Numbered from the stretch's first letter, positions 1-11,145 are shown. The stretch: DNA of 64,000 nt from Eupeodes corollae (GCF_945859685.1 NC_079148.1:23199946-23263945), one strand, 5' to 3'. Notes: generated by a model not told the origin, from the letters alone. Made by a program: numbers and translations.

Positions 1-2028
1 GCAAAGATCAATTGCAATTTGTTCCATTAACCTCAAAATTCGATTTATTCGATTTAGGAGCCAGTTATAGCTTAAAAATGAAAATCATATACTGATAGAT
101 CGGAAATAACCCAAAGAATTTGTTTTCAAGAAAAAAGGTGTAATTGTCCATTTATTTTGCTCAAAAAATGTATTTTTCTATTTTTCCGGACGGAAATTAA
201 TTTTCCTGAACAGCTGATAATTTTATATTCAAAAGTGAAACGAATCATTCCACTGTTTTGTGTTCCAATTTGACACAATTCTAATGACAGATTTCGGCCA
301 GTAAAAGTTTTTCGGTGGATTTTAATCAGGAATTTTTTTCCAATGTTCCAATGTTTGTTTTCAATGGGCCTTACTAATAATCAAATTTAGTGTTAAGGTT
401 AAAAGAAAATCTTTAGACTTTAGAAAATTCACATACCAATAACGAATTTAATATCCAGTTTAGGCGTTAGCAAAACGTCAAAAATTAATACACGGAAATC
501 CATGATTAAAGTCGAGCATTAAAAAAAAGTGTTGCCTAAGTGCTGTTTTATGGTACGTAAATTTGTATTTAATACTTAAATCTTATTTCAAGTTATCTGA
601 TCGATTTCCATTGGTAAAGGTATATTTGAGTCTGTGAATGCAAAAGTAGTTTATCCCACTTTTTGTAATTGGGTTTGAATCGACTAAAACAAGCACATAA
701 GCTTTGAAAATAGTAAAGTTATATTTTTTTTGCAAAAATTAGATATTCAAGAATATAAAATTATGTTTAAAATAATGTATTTCCCTAAGACAAAAATATG
801 AGCGACAAAATAAGCCAATTTTTCAAAATAAGGTTTTGTCACTTTCAGGTTTTTGTTCTAAAGCCTAGTACGCAGATCATGCTAAAATATAGCTTTCATA
901 CGAAATTATCTCAAAAATGTAGGTAAAGAATTTTGTATGGGAGCTAAAATTTAGCACGATCTGCGTTTTAGGCTTAAAGTAAAAATGAAGTACTTAATTT
1001 AGAATTACTTTATTTATTAGGGGTATTCACGATTCGATGCAATTAATCTAGTATCATTGCAAAAGTGTAACGATGAAACATTTTCTTCCAAACTGACAAC
1101 GACCCCAGACAAATTTTATACTCCATCTTGAGAATCGAAAAGAAGCTCTCGGGACAGTTAAAAAAAGAAGTTACCCATGTTGTATACTCTTTTTTTTTCA
1201 TTCCTACTGAAACTGAACAAAAATCAACGAAACGCAATTATAAACACATCATTTGACTTAATTGTATTCGCTTATTTTCGTATTTGGGGCTTTACACTGC
1301 AGTATATAATTTATATATTTCAAACGATCGAATATGATACTAAAAAAGGGCTATGGAGAGATTATGTAATGTTTGCTTAAATATTTAGTGCGTTATAGTA
1401 TTACGTTCGTTGATTTTACTTTAAATACGTGGCTAATTTGTTGATTCCGTTTTATATATTTAAGAAATATATTTCCCTGTGAAAAAGATTCGGTTCTATA
1501 CCTAGTCCCATGTAAGGTTGTTGTTGAAGAAAATGTTTCTTCCTCTTCAAGCTCGGAAGTATCTGGTTCTGAAGAACTCACAATTAATGCGGTGTCGTTT
1601 AAAAACCCTTTAAGTAAGTTAGAAAATTTATATTTTGCTTTTACTGAAAAAAAATTTGAAATCACCGTTTGAACCATCCTTTGAAATATTGTGCAATATT
1701 GCGGTTGCTTTGGCTGTGTCATAGCTGATGTTGATGCCATTAAAACACGCACGAAATTTGTTGTTGAGCTAACCAAATAGTTGTTCCACCGTTATTCTTG
1801 TTCGAATATGCGTTTTGTTGTAGCGCTGTTCTGTTGGACTTAATTCAGCCGATATTCTGAATGGTGTCATCAATATTTTCGAACATGCGTACCCACCGTT
1901 GCCCAAAACAACTCCTCCCCTTAAATCTACATTTTGCAACCGGTTTGCTTTAGCAGATTCACGCCATATTCTTGAATCATGAGCCGATCCTCTCCATCTA
2001 GCAACTATGTCTAGAATTTTGCCATGCG

Positions 2029-2327
2029 AGTTAAAGAAAAAGAGTTTTAGTTTTATTTATGAGTTCTGTTTATTGCTGTGGTATATTCACGACTGAATTT
2101 CTATATCTACATTTTGTAGGTTGTTCGATCAGATATGTTTCACATTTATTTTTAATATGCTGATCGAACAATTTACTTAATATATTATTTTACAATTTGA
2201 TATTTCATTAATTGTCAATTTGACATTTTAATTTACTCGTATTACATTTCATATGGAGCTCATTGCATATCCGTTTGGGGTTGTTGGACTACAATGGTGA
2301 CGAAGGTCACCATACAAATATATAACT
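2029..2327 (-). repeat. Errantivirus 3' LTR
   Basis: Second copy of the 299-bp LTR, with terminal AGTT and AACT. The last codons of the env remnant run into this LTR. The hairpin arms lie at 2121-2132 and 2160-2171. Confidence 0.93.
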
Positions 2328-2880
2328 TCTCCCCCCTTAATTTTAAGATTCTCCTGAATCGTCGGAGTTTCTATAATTTTAACATTTGGTTGGGGCTTTG
2401 TAACATTATTTATTTTAATTTTTAATTTACGATTTGTCTTGTTTATGAAAAATATTACAATGAGAATAATTATAATTATTAAAAACATTGTTATATTACT
2501 GATTTGACTTATAGTTCTGTGAAAAGTTAATTCATTAATTTTTTGTAAATTTTCAATTGTTGTATTCTTGATATTTCTTCAAACTTTAATTTGTCTGTTA
2601 CATTTAAATTTTTGTCTTCTTCATAATGAAACTTTTGAATAAATTCTAGTTGATAGTTAAAAATAGTTTCATTTAATATATTTATTGACCAATTATTAAT
2701 ATTTAATATAAAATTTCCAGTTAAAATTAATTTTCTATCATCACAACCATTAGTAACGTTTTCTTTGTCTAGGTTTTTGCATATTAAAGTATCGTCCTCA
2801 ATTTTTTATAACGAAAAGTACATGAGTCCTTTGTTATACATGAATTACTTAAATTTAAATCTTTTAAATAAATGTTCTTA
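2249..2880 (-). pseudogene. env: Errantivirus env remnant (C-terminal part only)
   Basis: Only about 630 nt of env-like sequence remain between pol and the 3' LTR, whereas errantiviral env genes are usually more than 1.3 kb. Several short minus-strand reading stretches are separated by frame changes (about 2817 and 2570-2520). The last, 2488-2249, encodes a run of hydrophobic residues (a membrane anchor) and a short tail ending inside the LTR. No signal peptide, surface domain or cleavage site is visible. The remnant cannot encode a working envelope. Confidence 0.7.
2328..2340 (-). other. Errantivirus polypurine tract
   Basis: The minus strand reads TTAAGGGGGGAGA immediately before the 3' LTR, which is the expected site for priming plus-strand DNA synthesis. 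Confidence 0.8.
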
Positions 2881-2949
2881 GGATTATAAACATTGAACAT
2901 TGTTTATTTCTATAAACTGTACATTTTCTATGTTTATTTCTAATGTCTT

Positions 2950-5900
2950 TCAATGTCTAATGTCTGCAAATTTATTTGGTCTTTTAGTATTTGTTGGATC
3001 AACATTTTTTAAATTATGTTTTCTGTAATATGTTTCGTTTTTGTGTCGTAAATGTTTATAGTTTCTAATGTAACCTTCATTTCGTTTTTCATGATAATTT
3101 TCCCTAGATACATTCCTTTTTTTTAATATTTTGTCCTTTTTAGCTTGTATTCTGTTTTTTAAATTTATTTGATTCGTCTTTTCTGCTGAATTTGGACTCA
3201 TACCCAATGTTGAATGGTATCTATTATTATATATCTGAATGGCTTTCTGGATTTTACGATTAGTAGAAATGTCCTTGTTTTTAATCGTCAGTAAGATTTC
3301 TAATAACGTTGAGTGCAATCTCTCTATATCCGAGTTTCCAGTATGTGAATTTGGTTTGGTCATATGCATTTCTATTCCTTCTTCTCTAAAGTATTCCTTA
3401 ATATTTTCTGAATTAAATTCATTATCACAAATAATTTTTCTAGGTTTCCCGAATTTACTCAGTTGTTCCTCAATGCATTCCAACTTACTTGTCCAATTCT
3501 TGCTACTTAAATTGTAACCATAAGCTTTTTTAGTCAATTTGTCAATAAATGTCAGGTATGTTAATTTATTAAAATGGTAAACATCCATGTGCAAAATGTC
3601 ATTACCTTTAAGTGGAGTTTCTGTTAGTTTGAACTTAGGTCTTATTGGTTTTCTATCGTATTTACCTTCTTGACAAGTCTGACAATTCCCTATAACTCTT
3701 GAAATTTCTCTTATTAGTTGTGGAAAGTATATTTTGTTTTTTAATTTGTGATATGTTTCTACTATACCTGAATGATTACTCTCTTCGATGTGATACAATG
3801 ATATTTGTCTATGAGCATCTTCAACTTTTTCTAAGTCTCTTGCTCTCTGTGTCAGTTTGTAGAATTTTACTTGTTTGTCATTACCATACATTTTAATTAA
3901 AACTTTTTGAACTTTATTATATTCAGTATCTTCTACTTCTGAATAAATTCCTATTGTACCTGATTTAATAGTTCTTTTAAATAAATCTGTCCAGTATTTG
4001 TCATCTTTCGTCATATCTACCTCAATTATTGTTTTAGTGTGTTGTACTTTTGTTTCATTTTTTACAGAATAAGTCAGTATAAGCTGAGTCTGGTAAATGT
4101 TAACAATTCCTTCTTTGATTTTAATATGGTCTAAAAGTTGTTCACTCGCTGAATGTACAGTCTCTGATGTTTCGTTTACTTCCTCTGGGATCCTACTTAA
4201 GAAATCTGCTATTTTATTTTCCTTGCCTTTTATATATTCAATTTCAAACTCAAATTCTTGTAATTTAAGAAGTCCTCTTTGAACTCTTTGACTAAATTCC
4301 TTTCCGTTGTATTTTTTATTTAAATATTTTACAGGCATATGGTCAGTAATTATTTTAAATTTCTGTCCCCAAAGATACGGTCTAAAATATGCGGTAGCCC
4401 ATACTATTGCTAAGAATTCCTTATCCGTTGTTGAATAATCTTTTTCGTGATCGTTTAACGTTCGGGAGGCATAACAGACTGGCTGCCCGTCTTGAGTAAG
4501 AACAGCTCCTAACGCATAATTACTAGCATCCGTAAATAGGGAAAATTGTTTGTGGAAGTCGGGAAATTTGAGTATGGGATGTTTAATTAGATTTTCTTTT
4601 AATCGTTCAAATGCTTGAATGTATTCTGGGTCCTTACTGTTGATTTTCATGTTCTTTTTTAGGTATTTTACCATCGGGTATGCTATTTTAGAGTAATCGG
4701 CAATAAATTTTCTATAATATCCAGTACTACCTAAAAATCCTTGTAATTGTTTAACTGTCTGAGGCAAAGGATATTTCTGTATTACTTCTATTTTGTTGGG
4801 GTTAGGTTTCATTCCCTCTGCAGTAAGTATGTGGCCTAAGTATTCTGTATTTTTCTTAAGAAAAGAACATTTACTTAATTGTATCTTAAGATTGTACTCA
4901 GCTAATTTTTGAAAAATTTTGTCCAGTGATGTTATGTGCTCTTCTAATGAGGTCGAAAAAATTAGTATGTCATCAAGATAAACCGTGCAAATTTTGCCTA
5001 TGTACTCTCTCAATATTTCATTCATTAGACGTTGAAATGTCGCTGGGGCGTTTTTCAGCCCAAAGGGCATTCTGGTATATTCATATAGACCGTTTGGTGT
5101 TACAAATGCAGTCTTATGAATATCATCAGGATGCACCTTTATTTGATGATATCCCTTGGCTAAATCAAGGGTTGAGAAGTACTGAGACCTACCTAACTTA
5201 TCGAGAATACTTTCGATATTTGGTAATGGGTATTTGTCGTCTACAGTAATATCATTGAGAGCTCGATAATCGACGCATACTCTGTATTTAACTTTTCCTT
5301 CGATATCGGGTTTTTTAGCGACCACTACGATTGGTGAAGCATATCGACTATTCGATTTTCGTATTATGCCCTGCCTTTCCATATCATTAACTTGGATTCT
5401 TACCTCTTCTTCATGTTTCTGAGGCAGACGGTACAGTCTAGCATTAATTTGTTGGTCTGTGGATAATTTTATTTCATGGAATATACTTTCGCAGTTAGTA
5501 AGCTGATCTCCATCTTTATATAAAAGATTTTTGTATTTTTGAAGCAAATCTTGTATTTCTTGTCTCTCGAATACTTTTAGATCGTCTAGCTTTACCTCAG
5601 TACTACCTTCTAACTCAAAGCATTGTAAAGTTGGTTCTATTTCTAATGTCATCGGAAGTATAGTTTTATTCTGTAGAACCACTTCCTTTTTTACAATATT
5701 TATACTTTCAACCATGTTACTAAGAACATCCATTCCTAACAAAAGACTATATGCTTTGTCGCCTAGTGATTTTCCATATGCTCTAACAAAAACATTTTTT
5801 GGATAACCAAATTCAGTAGGTACAGGAACCTGATAAATTTTAAGTTTTTCAACGCTTCGGTTATTTACAGTAGACAAGTTCACTGTAAGCTCTTCTAGTA

Positions 5901-5967
5901 CGTTATATGATGAACAGTCTATTTTACTCGTATTTATCAAACTCATTGTGGACCCCGTATCTAACAA
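2950..5967 (-). CDS. pol: Errantivirus pol polyprotein: protease, RT, RNase H, integrase
   Basis: This frame is open for 1005 codons from the Met at 5967 and extends a little upstream into the gag overlap. In order it shows an aspartic protease site (LLDTGSTMSL, residues 1-10), reverse transcriptase with the YLDD catalytic box (residues about 330-335), and RNase H starting at TDASNYALGAVLTQ (about 475). The integrase has an H..H..C..C zinc-binding region (about 715-760) and D, D and E catalytic residues (HMDVY, CDNEF, then IER). No stop or frameshift is visible, so the enzymatic region appears intact. It ends just before the env remnant, and the normal env overlap is not preserved. Confidence 0.93.
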   Translation of the reverse strand: MLDTGSTMSLINTSKIDCSSYNVLEELTVNLSTVNNRSVEKLKIYQVPVPTEFGYPKNVFVRAYGKSLGDKAYSLLLGMDVLSNMVESINIVKKEVVLQNKTILPMTLEIEPTLQCFELEGSTEVKLDDLKVFERQEIQDLLQKYKNLLYKDGDQLTNCESIFHEIKLSTDQQINARLYRLPQKHEEEVRIQVNDMERQGIIRKSNSRYASPIVVVAKKPDIEGKVKYRVCVDYRALNDITVDDKYPLPNIESILDKLGRSQYFSTLDLAKGYHQIKVHPDDIHKTAFVTPNGLYEYTRMPFGLKNAPATFQRLMNEILREYIGKICTVYLDDILIFSTSLEEHITSLDKIFQKLAEYNLKIQLSKCSFLKKNTEYLGHILTAEGMKPNPNKIEVIQKYPLPQTVKQLQGFLGSTGYYRKFIADYSKIAYPMVKYLKKNMKINSKDPEYIQAFERLKENLIKHPILKFPDFHKQFSLFTDASNYALGAVLTQDGQPVCYASRTLNDHEKDYSTTDKEFLAIVWATAYFRPYLWGQKFKIITDHMPVKYLNKKYNGKEFSQRVQRGLLKLQEFEFEIEYIKGKENKIADFLSRIPEEVNETSETVHSASEQLLDHIKIKEGIVNIYQTQLILTYSVKNETKVQHTKTIIEVDMTKDDKYWTDLFKRTIKSGTIGIYSEVEDTEYNKVQKVLIKMYGNDKQVKFYKLTQRARDLEKVEDAHRQISLYHIEESNHSGIVETYHKLKNKIYFPQLIREISRVIGNCQTCQEGKYDRKPIRPKFKLTETPLKGNDILHMDVYHFNKLTYLTFIDKLTKKAYGYNLSSKNWTSKLECIEEQLSKFGKPRKIICDNEFNSENIKEYFREEGIEMHMTKPNSHTGNSDIERLHSTLLEILLTIKNKDISTNRKIQKAIQIYNNRYHSTLGMSPNSAEKTNQINLKNRIQAKKDKILKKRNVSRENYHEKRNEGYIRNYKHLRHKNETYYRKHNLKNVDPTNTKRPNKFADIRH

Positions 5968-5999
5968 GCATATATGTTTCTGATTATTAAACGCGAATA

Positions 6000-7061
6000 C
6001 TACCTGTGTTTTATTACCTGAGAGGCTACATTCAGAAAAACCGGAGCTTCTATTGAATGACTTTCTTCTTGGACAACTTGAGATCCTTGATCTAAATTAT
6101 TTATGTCCATTGGCTCAACATTTTGTCTATTACGAGTCTGTCTGGAATAATTATTGTTGTAGTTATTAAGTGTTTGGTTGGTATTTTGTGCAGTATTATT
6201 TAGTTGATTTCGATTTGTCTGACCCGAATTATTGTTTGTGTGTCGTTGATTTGTGTCATTTGTTCCACTTGCATTGAAATCAGTGTTTTGTCGTCGCTGA
6301 TTGGTTTATCTTGAGTTATTGTAATAAAAATTGTCTTGAGACTGTTGATTATTTTGTCGGTATGTCCTATCTGTCGGCCTAAAGTCATTGTGTTTTCTAT
6401 TATTAAATCTGTTTGTTATAATATTGCCTACATCGAACCCTACATACGAATACAAAATGCTTTTGACTTTAAGTAAGTCATATACATCTCTTATTTCTCT
6501 AGCTAAGTTCCCTGTAGCTAGTTCTCTTATTTTATTTATGACTATTGAGTATAACATGGATTTTAACTGTTCTCTATTGTTTTCGTACATAATTATTGTA
6601 TTAATGTCAGTTAATAAAAATTCGATTTTATTAATTAAGTCTAACACTGAACTTACTCTTAAGTTGTTTATGCGATGAGTGACTTCTCCCTGGTCGATGG
6701 TTGGTCGGAATGAAAGCTTTAAAATATTTTTGGCCTCCTCCCACGTACTGGTGTTGTTGGTAAGCAGTAGTTCTTTTGCCCTTCCTATCACCTTGCATTG
6801 TGATATTGCTGTCCACATAGCAGCTCTTCTGTCTTCCGGTGTCAAGCTCATGTGATTCTCAACAACGTTGATAAACTGGGTCAACTCTTGCCTGTTGCCC
6901 GAAAATTCTTTGATGTATGAAATTTCTTTCATAATTACTATGGCTCGACTATCTTGCTGTTGAGAATTGGCCTCCAATCTCAGCAAAACCTGAGCCATTG
7001 TATTTATAAGGGTTATTTGGTCGTTTGCGGTTGCCATTTCGTCTATATCTTCGATTGGCAA
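6000..7061 (-). pseudogene. gag: Errantivirus gag with an internal stop
   Basis: The gag polyprotein would package the genomic RNA. The open frame begins at the Met at 7061 (MPIEDIDEMATANDQ) and runs 251 codons to a TAA at 6306-6308. The same frame then stays open, rich in Asn, Gln and Thr, to a TAG at 6000-6002. The Asn/Gln/Arg-rich tail before and after the stop looks like one continuous domain, so the TAA is probably a nonsense mutation. No CCHC zinc knuckle is visible, which is normal for this group. The end of gag overlaps the start of pol in another frame, consistent with frameshift expression. Confidence 0.75.
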
Positions 7062-7478
7062 GTTCCTTCTGGAGTCGTGAAGAATGTGGCGTTTAATTTT
7101 TAAAATTTATTTTAACAAAACTCGCACAAAAAAACTATTGATTTGTAGTTTGCACTGCACTGTTTGTTCTTCTTCTTCTTTTTTTTTGTGTGTTTCTTTG
7201 TTGTGACTGATTTATAGTCTACAACAATAAATTACAATTTGTTTTATTAAAAGAACTTCTAGTGTTTTTTTTTATTTCAATTTACACAACTCGGGTGGAG
7301 GTGGGGTTGTGGACGGTTAACAAAACACTTATTCTTTTTTTTTAGCTCGCGGCAAATCGTGTTAGATATTTTATCGGGTGGAGTGGGACGTGGACGGTTA
7401 ACAAAACATGCACTGTTAACAAAATATTTTTAACTGATTTGTAGTTAATTTTTTCTTGTCTGCGTTTGCTTTCCGTAT

Positions 7479-7489
7479 CGACTGCGCCA
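7479..7489 (-). other. Errantivirus primer-binding site (tRNA-Ser)
   Basis: On the minus strand this reads TGGCGCAGTCG, complementary to the acceptor end CGACTGCGCCA of a serine tRNA. Its first base is shared with the last LTR base. The 17.6/297 group uses tRNA-Ser, which supports the family call. Confidence 0.8.
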
Positions 7490-7787
7490 GTTAAAGAAAA
7501 AGAGTTTTAGTTTTATTTATGAGTTCTGTTTATTGCTGTGGTATATTCACGACTGAATTTCTATATCTACATTTTGTAGGTTGTTCGATCAGATATGTTT
7601 CACATTTATTTTTAATATGCTGATCGAACAATTTACTTAATATATTATTTTACAATTTGATATTTCATTAATTGTCAATTTGACATTTTAATTTACTCGT
7701 ATTACATTTCATATGGAGCTCATTGCATATCCGTTTGGGGTTGTTGGACTACAATGGTGACGAAGGTCACCATACAAATATATAACT
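7489..7787 (-). repeat. Errantivirus 5' LTR
   Basis: This 299-bp repeat matches 2029-2327 base for base, at a constant offset of 5460. Because the coding genes run on the minus strand, this copy is the promoter LTR. It contains a 12-bp perfect inverted repeat (TTGTTCGATCAG and its complement) separated by about 27 bp. Confidence 0.93.
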
Positions 7788-8954
7788 TGCGCGTCACAAA
7801 CAACCTGTAGGTACAAAATCATTTTTTGAAAGTCTTTTTTTTTTTTAGAAAAATGAACATCTACCTGAACATTAATTGAATAGAAATTCTTTCGGCATCT
7901 AAGGCGAGAACCGAACTCGCCACCTGGGTTTTTAATTTTAATGTGCGTCTTACAATGCTAAAAAATCTTTCTTCATTCTTTGAAGGCTTCGAGTGTCTGT
8001 TGAAAACCTGATAAATGTTCTTTTTTTTGAAGCTAGTGCTGTAACAAACTTTCTAACGCAATTGCTCACAGATTGTTGAGAAATGTTATGAAGATCACCT
8101 TATAAAAATGAAATTAAGTGGGATTGGAAAAAAAAACAGACGTGACGAATGAGACAACTACCGGTATCACTTTGGTACGATCCTTTGCCCAGGTATCGTA
8201 ACGAGACCAGAACAATGAACTCAGGGGAAAGTGCTCCCCCTCGATTTGATCGGGAGGCTAAATCGTCGCTCACAGCTTCGATGATGAATCTGGCATTTTG
8301 TTTAGTGAATCTGTAGATACGATAAAGACTTGAAAATAATTTCAAATAAATGTAGTGACCAAAGAATTCATTTTCATCATATTTCGTAAATGGATCTATC
8401 CTTTCTTTATACATTTTAACTTTACGAGATGAAGAAGTTTCTGCGATTATTTCAAAATCTAGAAACAGACCTTCGCCAATTGAACTCATTTTTCAAAACT
8501 TATATTTTTGCTTTTGCATAAAAACAAACAATTGACAGTTCAAGCAATTTTTGTTCTTATTTGTAGTAGATTTTGTAATAGATTCAAGGAAAATCTTGAG
8601 ACTAGTTAGTGAGAGGGTTAAATTGTTTATTGGTATCATTTTATTAAAACTCAGCACTTTGTTTTAACCTTCCAGTTAACTAATAGTCGACGTTAGCGTT
8701 TGATTATTAGTAAGGCCCAATGATGAAAAACAATAATAGCTATAACTGGCTCCTTAGCGCATTCCATGAATTGGAAGAATTCGGCGCCTGTTTGCAAATC
8801 TTCTTTGAATTTAATTTTACATATGCAAATAATCAATAAATTATAATGAAACTACTGAGACCCCATTATTCTGCTCCAATTTTAACTAAATAAATCAAAA
8901 CTTATGTAACAACAATGGTTATGAATTGTAAGACACTATTTTTACATAAGTTTT

Positions 8955-9071
8955 TTTTCATGGGTACTGCATCTTGCGAGGAATTTACAAATTCTCCAAA
9001 TAAAATTCTTATCAGGAAAAGGTGCTTGAGAGTTGTAAGTCACTAGCCCCTAGTTCTCAACGGACTGTTGC
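8955..9071. repeat. Dispersed repeat copy 1
   Basis: Its first half (GTACTGC.TCTTGCGAGGAAT) matches 63957-64000 and its second half (AGTTGTAAGTCACTAG) matches 48362-48401. The three pieces therefore appear to sample one longer interspersed family. No coding potential was seen. Confidence 0.55.
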
Positions 9072-11145
9072 TAAGATAATTAAGTTTTTCAATGTTTCCA
9101 CCGAAGGTTTATCTCAGTTTAGATTAAATAAATCTTCATGGTGTTTCCACGCACAAGAAGATTTAAAAATGGTTAACTTTAACAGCACTTTCTAAAATGC
9201 AAATTGTGTTTCGATGTTTCTTATGAAGTGCAAGTGAGGTAGTTTGATTCGTGTTAAACAATGAAAAAGTGAATAGTTCAGCACCATATGCTATTTTTGT
9301 TTAACTTGATTTAAAAAAAACTATATTTTTTGTACACAAACATGCAAATAAATAGACCATAACGCATTCACTATAAAACCAACTCCTCCACTCATGTTTT
9401 TCTTCGCAAATTTTGACTCGACTCCAATCCCCGACCGAAATCGATGCGAATCAAGCTCATTTCATCTCGATTCAGCTATATAAACAATTGAGGCGAGCTT
9501 CAAGCTCGCTTCAACACCACATGTTAATGTAGTAATCTACGAACAAACCCCCTGCTTGAAGCAATTGTTAAATAAACTTTTTTTTTATAGAATCTCAATT
9601 TACACATATTTTCTTACCATTTCATCTTAAAAATTGTAAATTTTATTAGTTTTAGTTAGTTTTTTTTTTCAAGTTAATTTTGTCTTTTGATTTTCACAAA
9701 ACTTTCTTCTATTTGTGTGTTTTGTATTATTATTCTGACAGATCTTCTTTCAGTTGTAACAATTTTTAAATACAAAAATCTGTCAACTGAGGATCGTTTT
9801 GTTGACTAAACTATGGAATACCAAAAAACGCACTTAATACTCCAACAAAACAACTTCTCTCGTTTATCACCATTTCATCCGGGGTTTTTATCTTAAAAAA
9901 GTTTATGCCGCTCTTAAAATTTAGTAATAATTTTAATTTAGAAGAAATAATCGAAAGTAAAGATCTTCATTTACCACATTGGAGTGAAAAAATAGGGTTA
10001 TTTAGTAATTTCAAAAATTACAAATTCCATAGGAAGGAAACTTTTACGAAAAGTTTTTGCGGATTTGTACGAAATTTCCGAATTCGTAATCTCATTGAAT
10101 CCTAATTGTTCAATTTGAATGTTTTTATAAAGGAATGTTGCTTAAAGTGCATATTACATCCGTACGATTTTTTTTTCAACGGTTTTCGCTTCGTTTTCAA
10201 CCCTATTGAGTTGAGGTTTGAAATTAAATCTCGAAATCACATTTTAAAAGGAAAACAAATCCCAATTGCCAAAATTAATATCACATTTATTAAGTAGTAA
10301 ATAATCAAACACTACATCCTCCCTGCTCATATTTTTCTGTTCCGATGGCATCAGTATAAAAATTACTGATAAAATAGAAACAACAACAAAAAGGAGGTTC
10401 GAAGCTCTGGTTATTTAATACCTCTAATTTAGTGATTTTAACTTTGCTGATTGCTATAAACGCTCATCATCAATTTCAAGTTGAATGATGTCAGCAATTT
10501 TGAAAAATGTAGTTTCGAGAAATACGGTTTTAAAGTTTCAAGTATCGATTTTTCCTAGACAAAGTTATATTAAGCACACAAATTGCTATCCTGCTATGCT
10601 TGGCCCATACTTTTTTCTTCAAAAATGCTCTCTGAGTTCTGATGCTTGTCTCCGAGCTGTTCATCCCTCTTTTGAGGACACTGCCTGACGGCTATCATTT
10701 CTTTCAGCTGCATATGCTTCAGCAGTTAAGCCGATAATTACGCCGATTACATCTAACATATTTAAAATACTATAAAAACCCTAATCAATTATTGAAACTG
10801 CTAACAAAATAGTTTTCATCAAGCTGGCTGTAGAGGTCCTTTAAAGCTCTTTAGAACGCTGCCATTTAAAAACTATTCAAGATACAACCTTGCCGCTTTA
10901 GCAGGATATCTTTGAAAGTATAAACTATCAAATAAGCCAGACTGATTTTTTGTAAGTGTCACACTGGTATATCCACTTAAAGTACTCAACCTTATAGCTT
11001 CGAAAACTCAACCATAATTCAACTTCATATAAATTATTTGAAAAAAAATCCCTTGGCAGGGAAATATTTGTCTAACCCACTGAACACTGAAGTGACGTTT
11101 CTTTTTCTTTTGGCAAATGTCACTTATGACATTTCCCACAAGACG

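Larger units (their letters stand above)
2029..7787 (-). mobile_element. Errantivirus (Ty3/gypsy, 17.6/297-like), full length but env-defective
   Basis: The element runs on the minus strand and is bounded by two 299-bp LTRs that look identical. They have AGTT..AACT ends and a perfect 4-bp target duplication, TGCG (2025-2028 and 7788-7791). Next to the 5' LTR is a primer-binding site matching a tRNA-Ser 3' end; next to the 3' LTR is a polypurine tract. In transcription order it holds gag (7061-6306, plus a continuation), one long pol frame (about 6050-2950) and only the C-terminal part of env. Identical LTRs imply a recent insertion. The tRNA-Ser primer and 4-bp duplication are typical of 17.6/297 relatives; Ceratitis yoyo is a related known element. 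Confidence 0.93.
1393..8489 (-). pseudogene. HARBI1-like Harbinger nuclease, split and degenerate
   Basis: The family consists of DDE nucleases that cut and paste Harbinger elements. Reading right to left, exon 1 (8489-8162) opens with MSSIGEGLFLDFE and ends in the conserved LRYLGKGSYQSDTG region. A 63-nt GT..AG intron follows. Exon 2 (8098-7865) has DLHNISQQSVSNCV and KNPGGEFG. After a 60-nt intron, exon 3 starts at 7804 with VVCDA and stops at the errantivirus. The same frame resumes at 2028 with GKILDIVARWRGSAHDSRIW, then the NGGYACSKILMTPF and YNKTHIRTRITVEQLFG blocks. The tail (about 1780-1393) keeps ILHNIS but is frame-broken. In exon 2 near 7950 about ten codons are missing and the frame shifts, removing the first catalytic Asp expected just before CxTH. 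The gene was therefore dead regardless of the retroviral insertion. Confidence 0.8.
57..8753 (-). mobile_element. PIF/Harbinger DNA transposon, interrupted by an errantivirus
   Basis: Both ends carry a 16-bp inverted repeat, GGAGCCAGTTATAGCT, at 57-72 and 8738-8753. Each is flanked directly by TTA (54-56 and 8754-8756), the usual target duplication of PIF/Harbinger elements. A second inverted pair, GGGCCTTACTAATAATCAAA, lies at 366-385 and 8699-8718; on the left it is separated from the outer repeat by about 290 bp. Between the ends the minus strand encodes a HARBI1-type nuclease. Removing the 5.76-kb errantivirus leaves about 2.9 kb, a normal Harbinger size. I see no partner Myb/SANT gene in 73-1390, which holds only short open stretches. 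Confidence 0.8.

Noticed and set aside
1043..1380. Short frames on both strands inside the Harbinger left arm as a Myb/SANT partner gene
   Set aside because: Neither shows the Trp spacing or helix pattern of a Myb/SANT domain.
9905..10297. Two adjacent plus-strand frames upstream of Rbcn-3B
   Set aside because: Separated by a stop, no homology, no conserved start context.
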